Shown one piece after another: positions 6,211 through 15,067 of a DNA stretch of 25,644 nucleotides (position 1 is the stretch's first letter; each line of letters opens with the position of its first letter). Below the pieces are notes generated by a model, which saw only the letters and a list, made by a program, of their open reading frames with translations, did not search any database and was not told where the DNA came from. A program made the translations under genes and the position numbers. Source of the DNA: a virus; the IMG/VR virus record IMGVR_UViG_3300020175_000045, positions 1 to 25,644 of that record. One strand, written 5' to 3'.

Positions 6211-8070
6211 ATGACCACAGACTACCAAACATTTATTCACCTTTCTCGTTACTCTCGTTGGTTAGAAACAGAACAACGTAGAGAAACCTGGGATGAAACA
6301 GTTAATCGTTATATGTCTACTTGGAAGGGTATGATAAGTGATAAGCTATACAAGGAGTTAACTTCTTCTATTTCTTCTCTCGGTACCATGCCATCCATGA
6401 GAGCTATGTGGGCTAGTGGCCCTGCTCTTGAACGTAATAATATTACAGGTTATAACTGTTCCTACCTTAAGGTGGATACTTCCCGTGCATTTGATGAGGC
6501 TATGTATATCCTTATGTGTGGTACGGGTGTTGGCTTTTCTGTGGAAGCTATTGATGTTAATAAGCTACCCATTGTTAATGATCACTTTGAACTTTCTGGC
6601 CGAGTAATCTCTATTGAGGACTCTAAAGAAGGGTGGTCTAAAGCACTTCGTAAACATATTGCTGACCTCTATCTGGGAAGAGTACATTCTTTTGATTACT
6701 CTAAAGTTAGACCAGCAGGTGCTAAGCTAAAAACAATGGGAGGACGTGCGAGTGGTCCCGAGCCACTTAAAGAACTACTTGAGTTTACTACGAATTTATT
6801 CAAGAAGGCAGCAGGACGCAAACTAACTCCACTGGAGTGTCACGATCTTATGTGTAAGATTGGTGAGATTGTAGTGGTAGGTGGTGTACGTAGATCTGCT
6901 ATGATATCTTTAAGTGATCTTGGTGACCACTCGATGCAGAACGCTAAGTCAGGGCAATGGTGGGAAGGAAGTTCTCATCGTGCTCTTGCTAATAACTCTG
7001 CTGTATACCTACAGAAACCTGATTCACTTACATTCATTAAAGAGTGGACAGCGCTTATTGAATCTAAGTCAGGTGAACGAGGTATCTACAGTAGGTATGG
7101 TGCACAAAAGAGTGCTCCTGATCGTAGAGACTCTGATAAAATTCATGGGACCAACCCGTGTGCAGAGATTGCTCTCAGATCAAATCAGTTCTGTAACCTA
7201 ACAGAGGTAGTACTTCGATCAGAAGATACTCTTGATACAATTAAAAATAAAATTCGAGTGGCAACTATCCTTGGCACACTTCAATCTACCTTAACTAACT
7301 TCCCTTACCTTCGTAGTATTTGGAAAATAAATACAGAAGAAGAACGTTTGTTAGGGGTATCCCTTACTGGGGTATGTGATTGTCCTGCTATTATTAATGC
7401 TACTGAAGATCAAATTAAAGAACTACGTGATTACGCTGTAGAGATTAACGAAGAGTGGGCACACAAGCTTAACATTCCTGCCTCAACAGCTATTACTACA
7501 ATTAAACCTTCGGGTACTGTAAGTCAACTGGTTAACAGTTCTTCTGGTATTCATGGTCGCTTTGCTAAACACTACATTAGAACAGTACGTGGAGATAATA
7601 AAGATCCTCTTACTGACTTTATGAAAACTTCGGGGGTTCCTAGTGAACCTTGTTTTATGAAACCAGATAGTACTACTGTATTCTCTTTCCCCATTGCAAG
7701 CCCACAAGGCTCTATTATGGCAGATGATCTTAGTGCTATTGAGCAATTGAAATTATGGTTGAAATTAAAACAGAACTGGGCAGAACACTCTGTATCTATT
7801 ACTGTGTATGTGAAAGAAGATGAGTGGTTAGAAGTGGGAGCCTGGGTATATGATAATTTCGATCACCTTACAGGTGTATCGTTCTTGCCTTACTCCGAGC
7901 ATTCGTATGAGCAAGCACCTTATCAGCCTGTTTCTGAAAAGGAATATAATGCAGCACTCTCAGAATTTCCATCGTCAATCAACTGGAATGAACTCTCAAT
8001 ATATGAGCAGGAAGACAATACAGAAGGTGCGCAGACCCTCGCTTGCACAGCAGGTGGTTGCGAGATCTGA
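6211..8070 (+). CDS. Class II (adenosylcobalamin-dependent) ribonucleoside-triphosphate reductase
   Basis: A 619-residue monomeric class II ribonucleotide reductase of the Lactobacillus leichmannii RTPR type. It converts ribonucleotides to deoxyribonucleotides for phage DNA synthesis, using coenzyme B12 to make a thiyl radical. The key residues are present: NPCAEI with thiyl Cys317 and Glu319; the reducing pair Cys83 (GYNCSY) and Cys328 (QFCNL); and a C-terminal shuttle pair Cys612/Cys617 (CTAGGC, C-x4-C as in RTPR). CGTGVGFSVE (103-112) and TIKPSGTVSQL are also family hallmarks. It is shorter than L. leichmannii RTPR (about 739), mostly from loss of peripheral segments, and no intein or intron interrupts it. 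The start has TAAGGAG eight bases upstream behind a structured leader. It depends on cobalamin made or imported by the host. It sits unusually between two blocks of tail genes. Confidence 0.93.
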   Translation: MTTDYQTFIHLSRYSRWLETEQRRETWDETVNRYMSTWKGMISDKLYKELTSSISSLGTMPSMRAMWASGPALERNNITGYNCSYLKVDTSRAFDEAMYILMCGTGVGFSVEAIDVNKLPIVNDHFELSGRVISIEDSKEGWSKALRKHIADLYLGRVHSFDYSKVRPAGAKLKTMGGRASGPEPLKELLEFTTNLFKKAAGRKLTPLECHDLMCKIGEIVVVGGVRRSAMISLSDLGDHSMQNAKSGQWWEGSSHRALANNSAVYLQKPDSLTFIKEWTALIESKSGERGIYSRYGAQKSAPDRRDSDKIHGTNPCAEIALRSNQFCNLTEVVLRSEDTLDTIKNKIRVATILGTLQSTLTNFPYLRSIWKINTEEERLLGVSLTGVCDCPAIINATEDQIKELRDYAVEINEEWAHKLNIPASTAITTIKPSGTVSQLVNSSSGIHGRFAKHYIRTVRGDNKDPLTDFMKTSGVPSEPCFMKPDSTTVFSFPIASPQGSIMADDLSAIEQLKLWLKLKQNWAEHSVSITVYVKEDEWLEVGAWVYDNFDHLTGVSFLPYSEHSYEQAPYQPVSEKEYNAALSEFPSSINWNELSIYEQEDNTEGAQTLACTAGGCEI

Positions 8071-8194
8071 TAGCCAAGAGGTTGCTAGACCTTGGAAAAG
8101 AAAAAGAAGAGTTAATGCAAGGCTTCGAGCATTTCGATTAAGGTGTGCTCGAAGAAAGTATAAACAATTAGGAATTAACTTGGAGGAAGAATAA
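8054..8194 (+). CDS. Candidate small basic protein in the post-reductase spacer
   Basis: A 46-residue frame that could start at GTG 8054, inside the end of the reductase gene, and ends at TAA two bases before the next ATG. It is very Arg/Lys-rich in the middle (RPWKRKRRVNARLRAF, then CARRKYKQLGINLEEE). Its last codons contain the GGAGG of the following gene, a common layout for coupled phage micro-genes. Against it: the start is non-ATG with a poor ribosome-binding site. A competing overlapping frame (TTG 8058 to TAA 8139-8141) encodes a plausible amphipathic helix ending LLDLGKEKEELMQGFEHFD. At most one is likely to be real. Nothing else is recognised in this 125-bp spacer. Confidence 0.25.
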   Translation: MVARSDSQEVARPWKRKRRVNARLRAFRLRCARRKYKQLGINLEEE

Positions 8195-8195
8195 T

Positions 8196-9848
8196 ATGCC
8201 CAGAATAGAATTAGGGGAGGTAGGTATTGGGGGCTTAAACTCAGATACCCCCGCTCAAAAGCAAAGCCTTACTACCTTCGCTAGAGGGCTTAATATGCGG
8301 CCTTTCGATGGCTCCCTTCAAGGTGTTTTCGATATGACCAGAACAGATAATGCTAATAATATTGGAGGTGGGTACGCAGTTAATACTGGTGCCAACCCTA
8401 GAAACATTTACGCTATGACTCAGTGGACTCCTACGGGAGAAGATACACTTAACTTTGTTTATCTCTATGAAACAGACTCTGATGGGTTGAACTTAACTTT
8501 CCAGATAGTAGAAGATATAACTGACTCAGGATCTACATCCATAACAGGGTCTACTGCAGTCACTCCTTTAGACGATAACGCCAGGTTTAATATTGACCTT
8601 TTTTCGTTTAATGATATTGTTATAGCAAATGACGGGGCTTCTGCCCCTCGAGAGTTACGTAGAATAACTCAAATAGATATTGACAATGATGCAAGCCTTA
8701 CTGGGCAGTTAAATAATTATGCAGCCTTCCCCTTAACTGGATGGATTGCAGGCACTACTGCTCAAAGGTTATTAACTTATAACAATCGTATTATTGCATT
8801 AAATGGTGACGGTTCTTATACCGGTTCAGAAAATTTAGGTAATGTTTCTTTAATCTGGTCCACACCAATCACCGCTCTAGGTACTCTAAGTGGAATTGAT
8901 TTTGTGGCAAGATCAACAAACTCTGCAGGAGATGATATTGTTACTGAGTCAGTTGGAGAAATACTTGATGCCGCTGAACTAGGTGAGTATTTAATTGTAT
9001 ATAAAGAGGATGCTGTTTTACAGTATCAAGACTCAGGAAACCCTCTCTATTTAGTTGGTAGGCTTCTTTTTGATGATGATGGATTATATAGTCCAGGTTG
9101 CTTTGCAGACATTGGTAATGGTAGACACTTTGTAGTGGGTAACTACGGAATATACTTACATGATGGTGGGCCTAATAAAGAAAATATTTCTAGGGGCCGT
9201 ATTGAAGGGTCTTTATACACAGACGTAGACCCTGCTGCAAGAGATAGAGCCTTTGTTTTTCATCATGCATCAGACAAAGAGGTATGGGTGTGTTATAGTT
9301 CAATTAATCGTACTGGAAATACTACTGGCTGTGACAAAGCCTTTTGTTACAATTATAAAAACAATACCTGGTACAAAAGAGATTTACCTACAGTAGGCAC
9401 TGACGGAGTTAGAAATATAACTGAAAGTGAACTTAATGGTAAGGTCCTTATTTTTGCTTGGGGTAAAGCAGGGATATTTCAGCTAGGAGATGAACGGGCA
9501 GGCGGTACTTATGTAAGCTCAGGTTGGGTACAATTTTTAGATAACAACTTGGGTGATGAAACAGTAACTAAAAAGATATCTTCAGTATACCCTAAAGGAG
9601 AGGCGAGTTTTAGGTGCGCAGTAGTATCTAAAAACTCTGTTATGGCAAACTCGGTAGTAAAAGACAGTGATCAAATAGCAGTTTCTAGCTCAGATAGTTC
9701 TTCTAGAACATTTAATCCCAGCACTAAACATAAAGAAGACTACCGACTAAATGGTAGGTACTACGATATTGAGCTTTCAATGAACAGCACTATCAACCCT
9801 AAGATAACTGGGTTTGATGTAGAGGTCTCTACTGGAGGTAAACGTTAA
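8196..9848 (+). CDS. Tail nozzle / phage stabilisation-type structural protein
   Basis: A 550-residue, beta-rich protein with a good GGAGG site. The N-terminus (GGLNSDTPAQ, then FARGLNMRPFDGSLQGV) and later segments (QRLLTYNNRIIALN, GEYLIVYKEDAVLQYQ, GRHFVVGNYGIYLHDGG, CYNYKNNTWYKRDLP) match the pattern of podovirus tail tubular protein B (T7 gp12) and P22-type stabilisation proteins: repeated blades of the type seen in beta-propellers, with a lid-like C-terminus. It would sit below the portal/adaptor as the tail nozzle, holding DNA in and carrying the distal tail. The three following genes, coupled by overlaps or short gaps, are tail proteins, which fits. The exact equivalence to gp12 or P22 gp10 is uncertain. 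Confidence 0.65.
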   Translation: MPRIELGEVGIGGLNSDTPAQKQSLTTFARGLNMRPFDGSLQGVFDMTRTDNANNIGGGYAVNTGANPRNIYAMTQWTPTGEDTLNFVYLYETDSDGLNLTFQIVEDITDSGSTSITGSTAVTPLDDNARFNIDLFSFNDIVIANDGASAPRELRRITQIDIDNDASLTGQLNNYAAFPLTGWIAGTTAQRLLTYNNRIIALNGDGSYTGSENLGNVSLIWSTPITALGTLSGIDFVARSTNSAGDDIVTESVGEILDAAELGEYLIVYKEDAVLQYQDSGNPLYLVGRLLFDDDGLYSPGCFADIGNGRHFVVGNYGIYLHDGGPNKENISRGRIEGSLYTDVDPAARDRAFVFHHASDKEVWVCYSSINRTGNTTGCDKAFCYNYKNNTWYKRDLPTVGTDGVRNITESELNGKVLIFAWGKAGIFQLGDERAGGTYVSSGWVQFLDNNLGDETVTKKISSVYPKGEASFRCAVVSKNSVMANSVVKDSDQIAVSSSDSSSRTFNPSTKHKEDYRLNGRYYDIELSMNSTINPKITGFDVEVSTGGKR

Positions 9849-10396
9849 TGGCTAATATATTTATCCCCAGTAGCATTAGAGATAAAGCTACCCGAGATGC
9901 TCTTAACAGTATTATATCTCAGCTAGGAGGTAACACATCTTTATATGTAAGAGACTTAGATCCTGCACCTAATGAAACTGGATCTTTAGGAGATATTATA
10001 TATTCTCATGATACCGACAGTATTTGGATATTTACAGGTACACTGTGGGAAAAGTCTAAAGTAAGTGAGACTCACACGATTGGAATAAACTGTGTTACAC
10101 CAGGAGCGGTAGGAACAGACCCCTCTGGTTGGCCTAGTACCGCAAATAACTTCAGGAATAACTCAGGCAGTGTAAAGGCCTTGGTTGCTACTTTATATAT
10201 CGATAACTTAGCAAGAAATTATGATTCCCATTTAGAGTACACCTACGTATGGCGTAAAAACGGTAGTGCCAACTTCACCTCAAGTACAGTACAAAGAACG
10301 GACACTGGCCCGACCTCTCGTGCTTTACTTATTGACGCAACAGATATTGCAGACCAAGGTGAAGATGCCTTTACTTGCGAATTAACATATACATAG
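9848..10396 (+). CDS. Tail structural protein with C-terminal Ig-like domain
   Basis: A 182-residue protein whose start overlaps the preceding stop (TAATG). The N-terminal part contains a helix (SSIRDKATRDALNSIISQLGG), then a small fold with GDIIYSHDTDSIWIFTGTLW, a motif resembling the short beta-hairpin of phage fibre and baseplate proteins. The C-terminal 80 residues look Ig-like: a strand YTYVWRKNG, then DATDIADQGEDAFTCELTY, with a DxxDxGxxxFTC signature. The same C-terminal pattern closes the next protein (WKLNG ... VPDGSSRQVTCEISF). It is probably part of a tail hub or short tail fibre collar. No enzymatic motif is visible. Confidence 0.6.
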   Translation: MANIFIPSSIRDKATRDALNSIISQLGGNTSLYVRDLDPAPNETGSLGDIIYSHDTDSIWIFTGTLWEKSKVSETHTIGINCVTPGAVGTDPSGWPSTANNFRNNSGSVKALVATLYIDNLARNYDSHLEYTYVWRKNGSANFTSSTVQRTDTGPTSRALLIDATDIADQGEDAFTCELTYT

Positions 10397-10405
10397 GAGA
10401 ACATA

Positions 10406-11458
10406 ATGCCTACAATTACAGGTAATATTACCATTGCGGATCTCGTTGATGGTGTTACAGGCGCAACTATCGTCTTCACTAACGAATCACACACATTTAC
10501 TGCAGACCCTGACGGTGGAGTCCCAAGCTTATCTGGTTTTTCCTCAGATGTAGCTGTTTATGCAGGTACTACCCAACATACTTATGTAACAGGAACTTCT
10601 CCTGGTACCGACGAGTATGCTATAGGTTCAATTACAACTGTAGCAGGTCTTACTACCTCTGTTGCTTCCGTCAACAGCCAAGCTAGATTAACAGTATCAG
10701 ATACAGCAGGAAGTGCTGGCTTTGCTGATGCAGGAGAGTCAAATCCAGACTCAGCTCTTATTGTAGTTCCTGTTATTGTAAATATATCAGGAACTCTTAT
10801 TCCTTATAATAGAATTATTAGTCTAGCTAAGGCCCGAGGCGGTTCTGCTAAAGTTGTACGTATTACACCAAGCAGACAAACTATGCTTTATGAATTTGGC
10901 GCAACTAATCCTAAAACTGGTGAAACAGATATTGTTATTGAAGCTGATTATCAAAACTTTGATACCGGAGATGCCGGGGGATCATGGTCTTACCGGGCGG
11001 GATACTCGGGTTCTTTTGTAGCTATCGGTTCAGGGCAAGGCACTGTAAGTGGTACTAATAATCAAAGTTTAACGATTACTCCAGCTGAGTATCAATCGGT
11101 TGCAGGTACAGATAATGTAGTTACTTACAGGGTAACTAGAGATACTAATCGTATAGATCAAGTGTCTATCGTTAAATTAAGAGACGCAGAAGGTGGATAT
11201 CAAGTTGTTATTGAAACAACAAACGCTACTGTATTTAAAAATAACTCAGGTACTGCTAACCTTACTGCAAGACTATATCGAGGTGGTACAGAAATCACTT
11301 CAGGAATAACTTACTTATGGAAGCTAAATGGTGCTACTTTTACTCCGTCTGCTACTCAAGGTTCGGGGCAGGGAACTACAAGCGCTAGTGTTAAAGTGTC
11401 GGCAGGAGATGTACCCGACGGGTCCTCTCGACAAGTAACCTGCGAAATTTCATTTTAA
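10406..11458 (+). CDS. Tail protein with Ig-like repeats
   Basis: A 350-residue, beta-rich protein preceded by an AGGAGAA site. It starts MPTITGNITIADLVDG, almost the same as the next protein (MPTITGYIAIADVEDG). It then carries several repeated beta domains: a segment ending LIVVPVIVNISGTLIPYNR, one around residues 180-230 (SWSYRAGYSGSFVAIGSGQ), and a C-terminal Ig-like domain (ITYLWKLNGATF ... VPDGSSRQVTCEISF) related to that of the preceding protein. Such multi-Ig tail proteins often form host-contacting or spacer parts of the tail. The shared N-terminal peptide suggests that it and the next protein dock onto the same partner. Confidence 0.6.
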   Translation: MPTITGNITIADLVDGVTGATIVFTNESHTFTADPDGGVPSLSGFSSDVAVYAGTTQHTYVTGTSPGTDEYAIGSITTVAGLTTSVASVNSQARLTVSDTAGSAGFADAGESNPDSALIVVPVIVNISGTLIPYNRIISLAKARGGSAKVVRITPSRQTMLYEFGATNPKTGETDIVIEADYQNFDTGDAGGSWSYRAGYSGSFVAIGSGQGTVSGTNNQSLTITPAEYQSVAGTDNVVTYRVTRDTNRIDQVSIVKLRDAEGGYQVVIETTNATVFKNNSGTANLTARLYRGGTEITSGITYLWKLNGATFTPSATQGSGQGTTSASVKVSAGDVPDGSSRQVTCEISF

Positions 11459-11469
11459 GGAGATAACTT

Positions 11470-13860
11470 ATGCCAACAATTACGGGTTATATTGCAATAG
11501 CTGACGTAGAAGATGGTCAGACTTTTACTCGTTATTACTCTACTTTAAGTACTGGCGGCAGTATTAGTACTACTCAGGGCAGTAGGACTTACTTCTATGA
11601 TGTGTTACACAGAGCAGACTTAGCACCAACTCCTCCTACCGCCAGTACTGTGTTTAATTTGTTAATAGCTACAGATGGTGTTACAACTTACACTTGGGTT
11701 AAATATGCTGATAATTCTACAGGTACTTCCGGCCTTAGTGATTCATCAGTAGGGAAAAGTTATATTGGCTTTGCGTTTAACAAGACTACCCCTACAGAAA
11801 GTACTACTCCTAGTGATTATACTTGGTCTCTAATTAAAGGAGCCGATGGGACTGATGCTGATATTTATAAAACTATTTACTTATTCCAAAATGGAACTTC
11901 GTCCCCAGCTGTTCCTGCTTCTACTGCAGGTTTTAATACCACAACAGGTATTGCGGTAAATACAGGATCTTGGACAGCAAATGCTACTGTCCCTTCAGCA
12001 GGACAATCAATTTACGTAGCCTCTGCTTTATTGGTTCAAACAGAAGGTACAGGTAGCTGGGCTAATAATGGCTCTTGGGTTTCAAACCCTGCTGCATCTT
12101 CAGGTAGTAATGGTACTCCCGGTAGTGATGCTCCTCGATTTGCAGAGTTAAAACTTTATAAATCAGTGCTAGATACTGATCCCGTCCCTAATGCACCCGG
12201 CGCAACTATAACCTGGTCTACTGGCGCACTCAATAGTATAACTACTGGATGGTCTAGAACCCCGCCAACTCAGGTAGCAACAAGCGATTATGTAGTATAC
12301 GAATCAACTTTAGTATTCATAGCCACAACTGCCCCTTTTGGTAGCACTGCTGCTACAGGCTCTACTCCCACAAAAGGTATATCCTTTTCTGGATTAGTTA
12401 CTTTTAGCGAAGTAGATTCTGCTTTTGCAGTAGACGGTAGTACTCTTACATCTATAGATGGTGGTAATATTGCTACAGGAACTATCACAACCAATAAGCT
12501 AAACATCGATGAGTACTTGTCTTTAAGTGGTGCTGAAAGTGCGTTCCTTGCTGGTCGAACAAGCGATAGTGATTTTACTGACAATGGCTTTTTTATTGGA
12601 CGTACATCTACTAATGGTACATCCGCAGATGGTTTTCAACTTTCAATGACATCTCTTGTAGACAGTTCTACAACAGGGCCTTCTGGTGCTCTGCAAGATT
12701 CAACACTGCAGGCAATAATCCATAGTGATGTAGAAGGTTTGAAAATATTTGAGCCTATTACGTATAATCGTGTAGCCATGGATCCAACTGATACAAATAT
12801 TGTCACAACACTGGATGCTTCTAATGATACAGTTACCTTAACAAAGGGTTTTATTTGGGAAGTTGTTGTTGTTGGAGCAGGAAGTGGTGGGTCTGCTGGT
12901 GGTTACTATTACGGAAGTTTTACTTATGGAACTGCAGGGAGTGCGGGAGGTTCTACCACCGCTACTCTAACAGGTGCTTCGGGATACTCTGGTACAAGAA
13001 CTTGGACCGCTACTGGTGGTGCAGCCCCAGCGCAGATTTCTGGAGGGGGTTATGTTTCTGGGAATGGTGCTAGACTTCTTGGGGGTCTTCCAGGAGGAGC
13101 AGGTCCTTTTGGTGCTGGTGGAAACGGTGGCATAGGTGCGTTAACTCGCGCTGGAGATGACAACGCACCACTCATCTCTTCAATGACCGCCCCAACTTCA
13201 CCTACAGTTCCGCCAAGCTACGGCTCTGGTGGTGGCGGTGGTTCTCAGACCGGCGATAAAACTTCAGCGCAAAAGGGTCCAACATTATATACACCAGGTG
13301 GTATTGCAGGACAATCCATAACAGTCATACTTGACCTAAGGGATGCAACTACAGATGGTGTTTTAACAGCCACATCTGTTGGTGCTGCGGGTGCAGGGGG
13401 TACTATTTCTGTATCAGGTGTACCACAGATCAATGGTACTGCAGGTGGTCAAGGTGCTGTCTGTGCGGCTGAATTCTTTAACTTGTATGAAGGGCATGAT
13501 GTACGTGATATTATTGACACTGTTACATCAGAGCGTGATAAGAAAGAAAATCTTCAAGAAATCACCGATCCTATAGATAAGGTTAAAGCTTTAACTGGGT
13601 ATACTTACAACTACCGGACAGGTGATAAGAAAAAAGATATAGGTTTACTTGTTGAAGACTTGGAACTAATATTCCCAGAACTCATTAGCTCTACCCAAAT
13701 CAGTAAAAGAGTGAGGTATGGCCCTCTAGTTGCTCTACTTATAGAGGCTTTAAAAGTACAGGACACAAAGATTCAATCTCTAAATACTACATTACAAGAA
13801 TTAAATACTACAGTACAAGAATTAATCAATAGGGTTGAAGTTCTAGAAAACAACCCATAA
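11470..13860 (+). CDS. Large tail fibre/spike with glycine-rich region and C-terminal S74 chaperone
   Basis: A 796-residue protein. Order of parts: an N-terminal docking peptide shared with the previous protein; a central host-specificity-type region (IYKTIYLFQNGTSSPAVP, SGSNGTPGSDAPRFAELKLY); SLDGGNIATGTIT-like sequence near residues 330-345, typical of J-type tail-tip proteins; a glycine-rich domain (about 470-660) with repeated GGxGG; and a C-terminal S74 domain from Ser687 (SERDKKENLQEI, with Lys692 at the dyad spacing; GYTYNYRTGDKKKDIGLLVE). A trimeric coiled coil with the duplicated LNTT(L/V)QEL heptad ends the protein. Ser/Lys conservation predicts autocatalytic release of the last 110 residues after trimerisation. 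This is likely the main receptor-binding fibre of this block. An AAGGAG site precedes the start. Confidence 0.8.
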   Translation: MPTITGYIAIADVEDGQTFTRYYSTLSTGGSISTTQGSRTYFYDVLHRADLAPTPPTASTVFNLLIATDGVTTYTWVKYADNSTGTSGLSDSSVGKSYIGFAFNKTTPTESTTPSDYTWSLIKGADGTDADIYKTIYLFQNGTSSPAVPASTAGFNTTTGIAVNTGSWTANATVPSAGQSIYVASALLVQTEGTGSWANNGSWVSNPAASSGSNGTPGSDAPRFAELKLYKSVLDTDPVPNAPGATITWSTGALNSITTGWSRTPPTQVATSDYVVYESTLVFIATTAPFGSTAATGSTPTKGISFSGLVTFSEVDSAFAVDGSTLTSIDGGNIATGTITTNKLNIDEYLSLSGAESAFLAGRTSDSDFTDNGFFIGRTSTNGTSADGFQLSMTSLVDSSTTGPSGALQDSTLQAIIHSDVEGLKIFEPITYNRVAMDPTDTNIVTTLDASNDTVTLTKGFIWEVVVVGAGSGGSAGGYYYGSFTYGTAGSAGGSTTATLTGASGYSGTRTWTATGGAAPAQISGGGYVSGNGARLLGGLPGGAGPFGAGGNGGIGALTRAGDDNAPLISSMTAPTSPTVPPSYGSGGGGGSQTGDKTSAQKGPTLYTPGGIAGQSITVILDLRDATTDGVLTATSVGAAGAGGTISVSGVPQINGTAGGQGAVCAAEFFNLYEGHDVRDIIDTVTSERDKKENLQEITDPIDKVKALTGYTYNYRTGDKKKDIGLLVEDLELIFPELISSTQISKRVRYGPLVALLIEALKVQDTKIQSLNTTLQELNTTVQELINRVEVLENNP

Positions 13861-13880
13861 ATCTAAGTGAAAGGTTAACA

Positions 13881-14327
13881 ATGCAAGTAATTTTACTGAC
13901 ACCTAAACAAGTTGTAGAACATTGGCGGACAATAGAATCTGCTATAGCTAGCGCACTTAAAAGTAGTGTCGGTGAGTCTACTACTTACGATTACCTTACA
14001 TGGTTACAAGACCCAGAACACTATCAGTGCTGGGCAGTTCAGGATGAAGAGAAAATTGTAAATATAAGTATAACTAAAATTAATACTTATGCTACCCACA
14101 AATCTCTTCATCTTATAACTACGACAGGAATTAATGGTGGCAGATGGGACACCTATAAAGAGGCCCATCATACTATAGAAGATTATGCTAGAAGTATAGG
14201 ATGCAGACGCATTGAAATGTATGGTAGAAAAGGCTGGTCTAGAGTTCTTAACAAATTAGAAGGAGCTCAAAACGAAAAATACAAAGAGGTGTACGTGGTA
14301 CACTCAATGGAGTTAAAAAATGAGTAA
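13881..14327 (+). CDS. GNAT-fold-like protein in the T7 gp13 position
   Basis: A 148-residue protein with the flow of a GNAT acetyltransferase: an N-terminal region with two helices (LTPKQVVEHWRTIESAIASA), a strand with a conserved-type WAVQDEEKIVNISI, and a late IGCRRIEMYGRKGWSRVLNK motif, which in the phage GNAT family reads GC..iE..GRkGW. The usual acetyl-CoA pyrophosphate loop (Q/RxxGxG/A) is not evident, so enzymatic activity is doubtful. T7 gp13, a small protein needed for internal core assembly, occupies the same place ahead of the internal virion proteins. I infer a similar role. It overlaps the next gene by eight bases. Confidence 0.6.
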   Translation: MQVILLTPKQVVEHWRTIESAIASALKSSVGESTTYDYLTWLQDPEHYQCWAVQDEEKIVNISITKINTYATHKSLHLITTTGINGGRWDTYKEAHHTIEDYARSIGCRRIEMYGRKGWSRVLNKLEGAQNEKYKEVYVVHSMELKNE

Positions 14328-15066
14328 TAGTTTATATAACCCTTTCTCGCCTATGCGTCACCTACACCCTAGATCCTCTGGACTTATGACATTTAAAGGT
14401 GGCGGCGGTAATACACCACAAACAGTAGAAACTATTCCAGACTGGTACAGACCTTTTATAGAAAAGGCCGCTGGAGCAGCAACTGAAGCTTACGAGTCAG
14501 GTGGCCTTAGTAATGTAGAAGGAATGAATGAAAATCAGTTAGGGGCTATCAGTTCTCTTGAAGGTGCATCCAAGAAGGCAGGAGATCAGTATAACCTTGG
14601 AGGTACAAGTCAAAGCGTAATGCAAGATCAAGCATTAGGTCAAGGAGCCTTCAGTCCAGCTAGTACCGAAGCCTTAAGAACTAAGGCTATACGTGATGCT
14701 CAAGGTGCTTTTGCAGGTACAGGGGCTCAACTAGCTTCTTCCGGGCAAGTAGGTGGTGCTCGCGCTGCTTTGTTAGGTCAAGAAAGAGATGCTAATTTAG
14801 CAGGATCCCTTGCTCAAATTGATTACGATGCTCAAGCAGCAGATCGTGCCTCCAGGGCACAAGGTGCAGGTAACCTTTTGTCCTCTACAACAGGCATGTC
14901 AGATCTAGCAGGTAAAGAATCGGATTATTTAGGCTCTGCAGGTAGTGCTCAACAGGAACAGGCACAAAGAGAGGGGGATGCAAGCTATCAAGGTCTAAGT
15001 AGGCTTGCTTCTTTGTTGTCAGGTACACCGCAGCCAGGTCAACAAGCAGTACAGGGGGGTAAATGA
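14320..15066 (+). CDS. Small internal virion protein (T7 gp14-like position)
   Basis: A 248-residue Ala/Gly/Gln/Ser-rich protein, mostly helical. After a short N-terminal segment it has VETIPDWYRPFIEKAAGAAT, then Ala-rich helices (FAGTGAQLASSGQVGGARAA, GSLAQIDYDAQAADRASRAQ). The pattern (PDWxxPFIE...AxxxAxE) is common in podovirus virion proteins encoded next to the ejection proteins. No membrane segment is evident. Its position, size and helical composition match T7 gp14, the outer-membrane channel part of the ejected core, but sequence homology cannot be claimed. Start overlaps the GNAT-like gene; GGAG lies upstream. Confidence 0.6.
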   Translation: MSNSLYNPFSPMRHLHPRSSGLMTFKGGGGNTPQTVETIPDWYRPFIEKAAGAATEAYESGGLSNVEGMNENQLGAISSLEGASKKAGDQYNLGGTSQSVMQDQALGQGAFSPASTEALRTKAIRDAQGAFAGTGAQLASSGQVGGARAALLGQERDANLAGSLAQIDYDAQAADRASRAQGAGNLLSSTTGMSDLAGKESDYLGSAGSAQQEQAQREGDASYQGLSRLASLLSGTPQPGQQAVQGGK

Positions 15067-15067
15067 T

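Noticed and set aside
7850-8053. Full 114-residue frame from 7850 overlapping the reductase
   Set aside because: Most of it is an out-of-frame translation of the conserved reductase C-terminus. Only the last part, in the spacer, is worth considering and is listed separately.
6211-8070. Intein or self-splicing intron in the reductase gene, common in phage reductases
   Set aside because: The reading frame is continuous, runs through all active-site motifs at normal spacing, and contains no splicing-domain or homing-endonuclease motifs.
15005-15067. Upstream ATG for the virion protein at 15005
   Set aside because: The extra 21 residues overlap the preceding gene; ATG 15068 has a G-rich ribosome-binding site and directly follows the previous stop.
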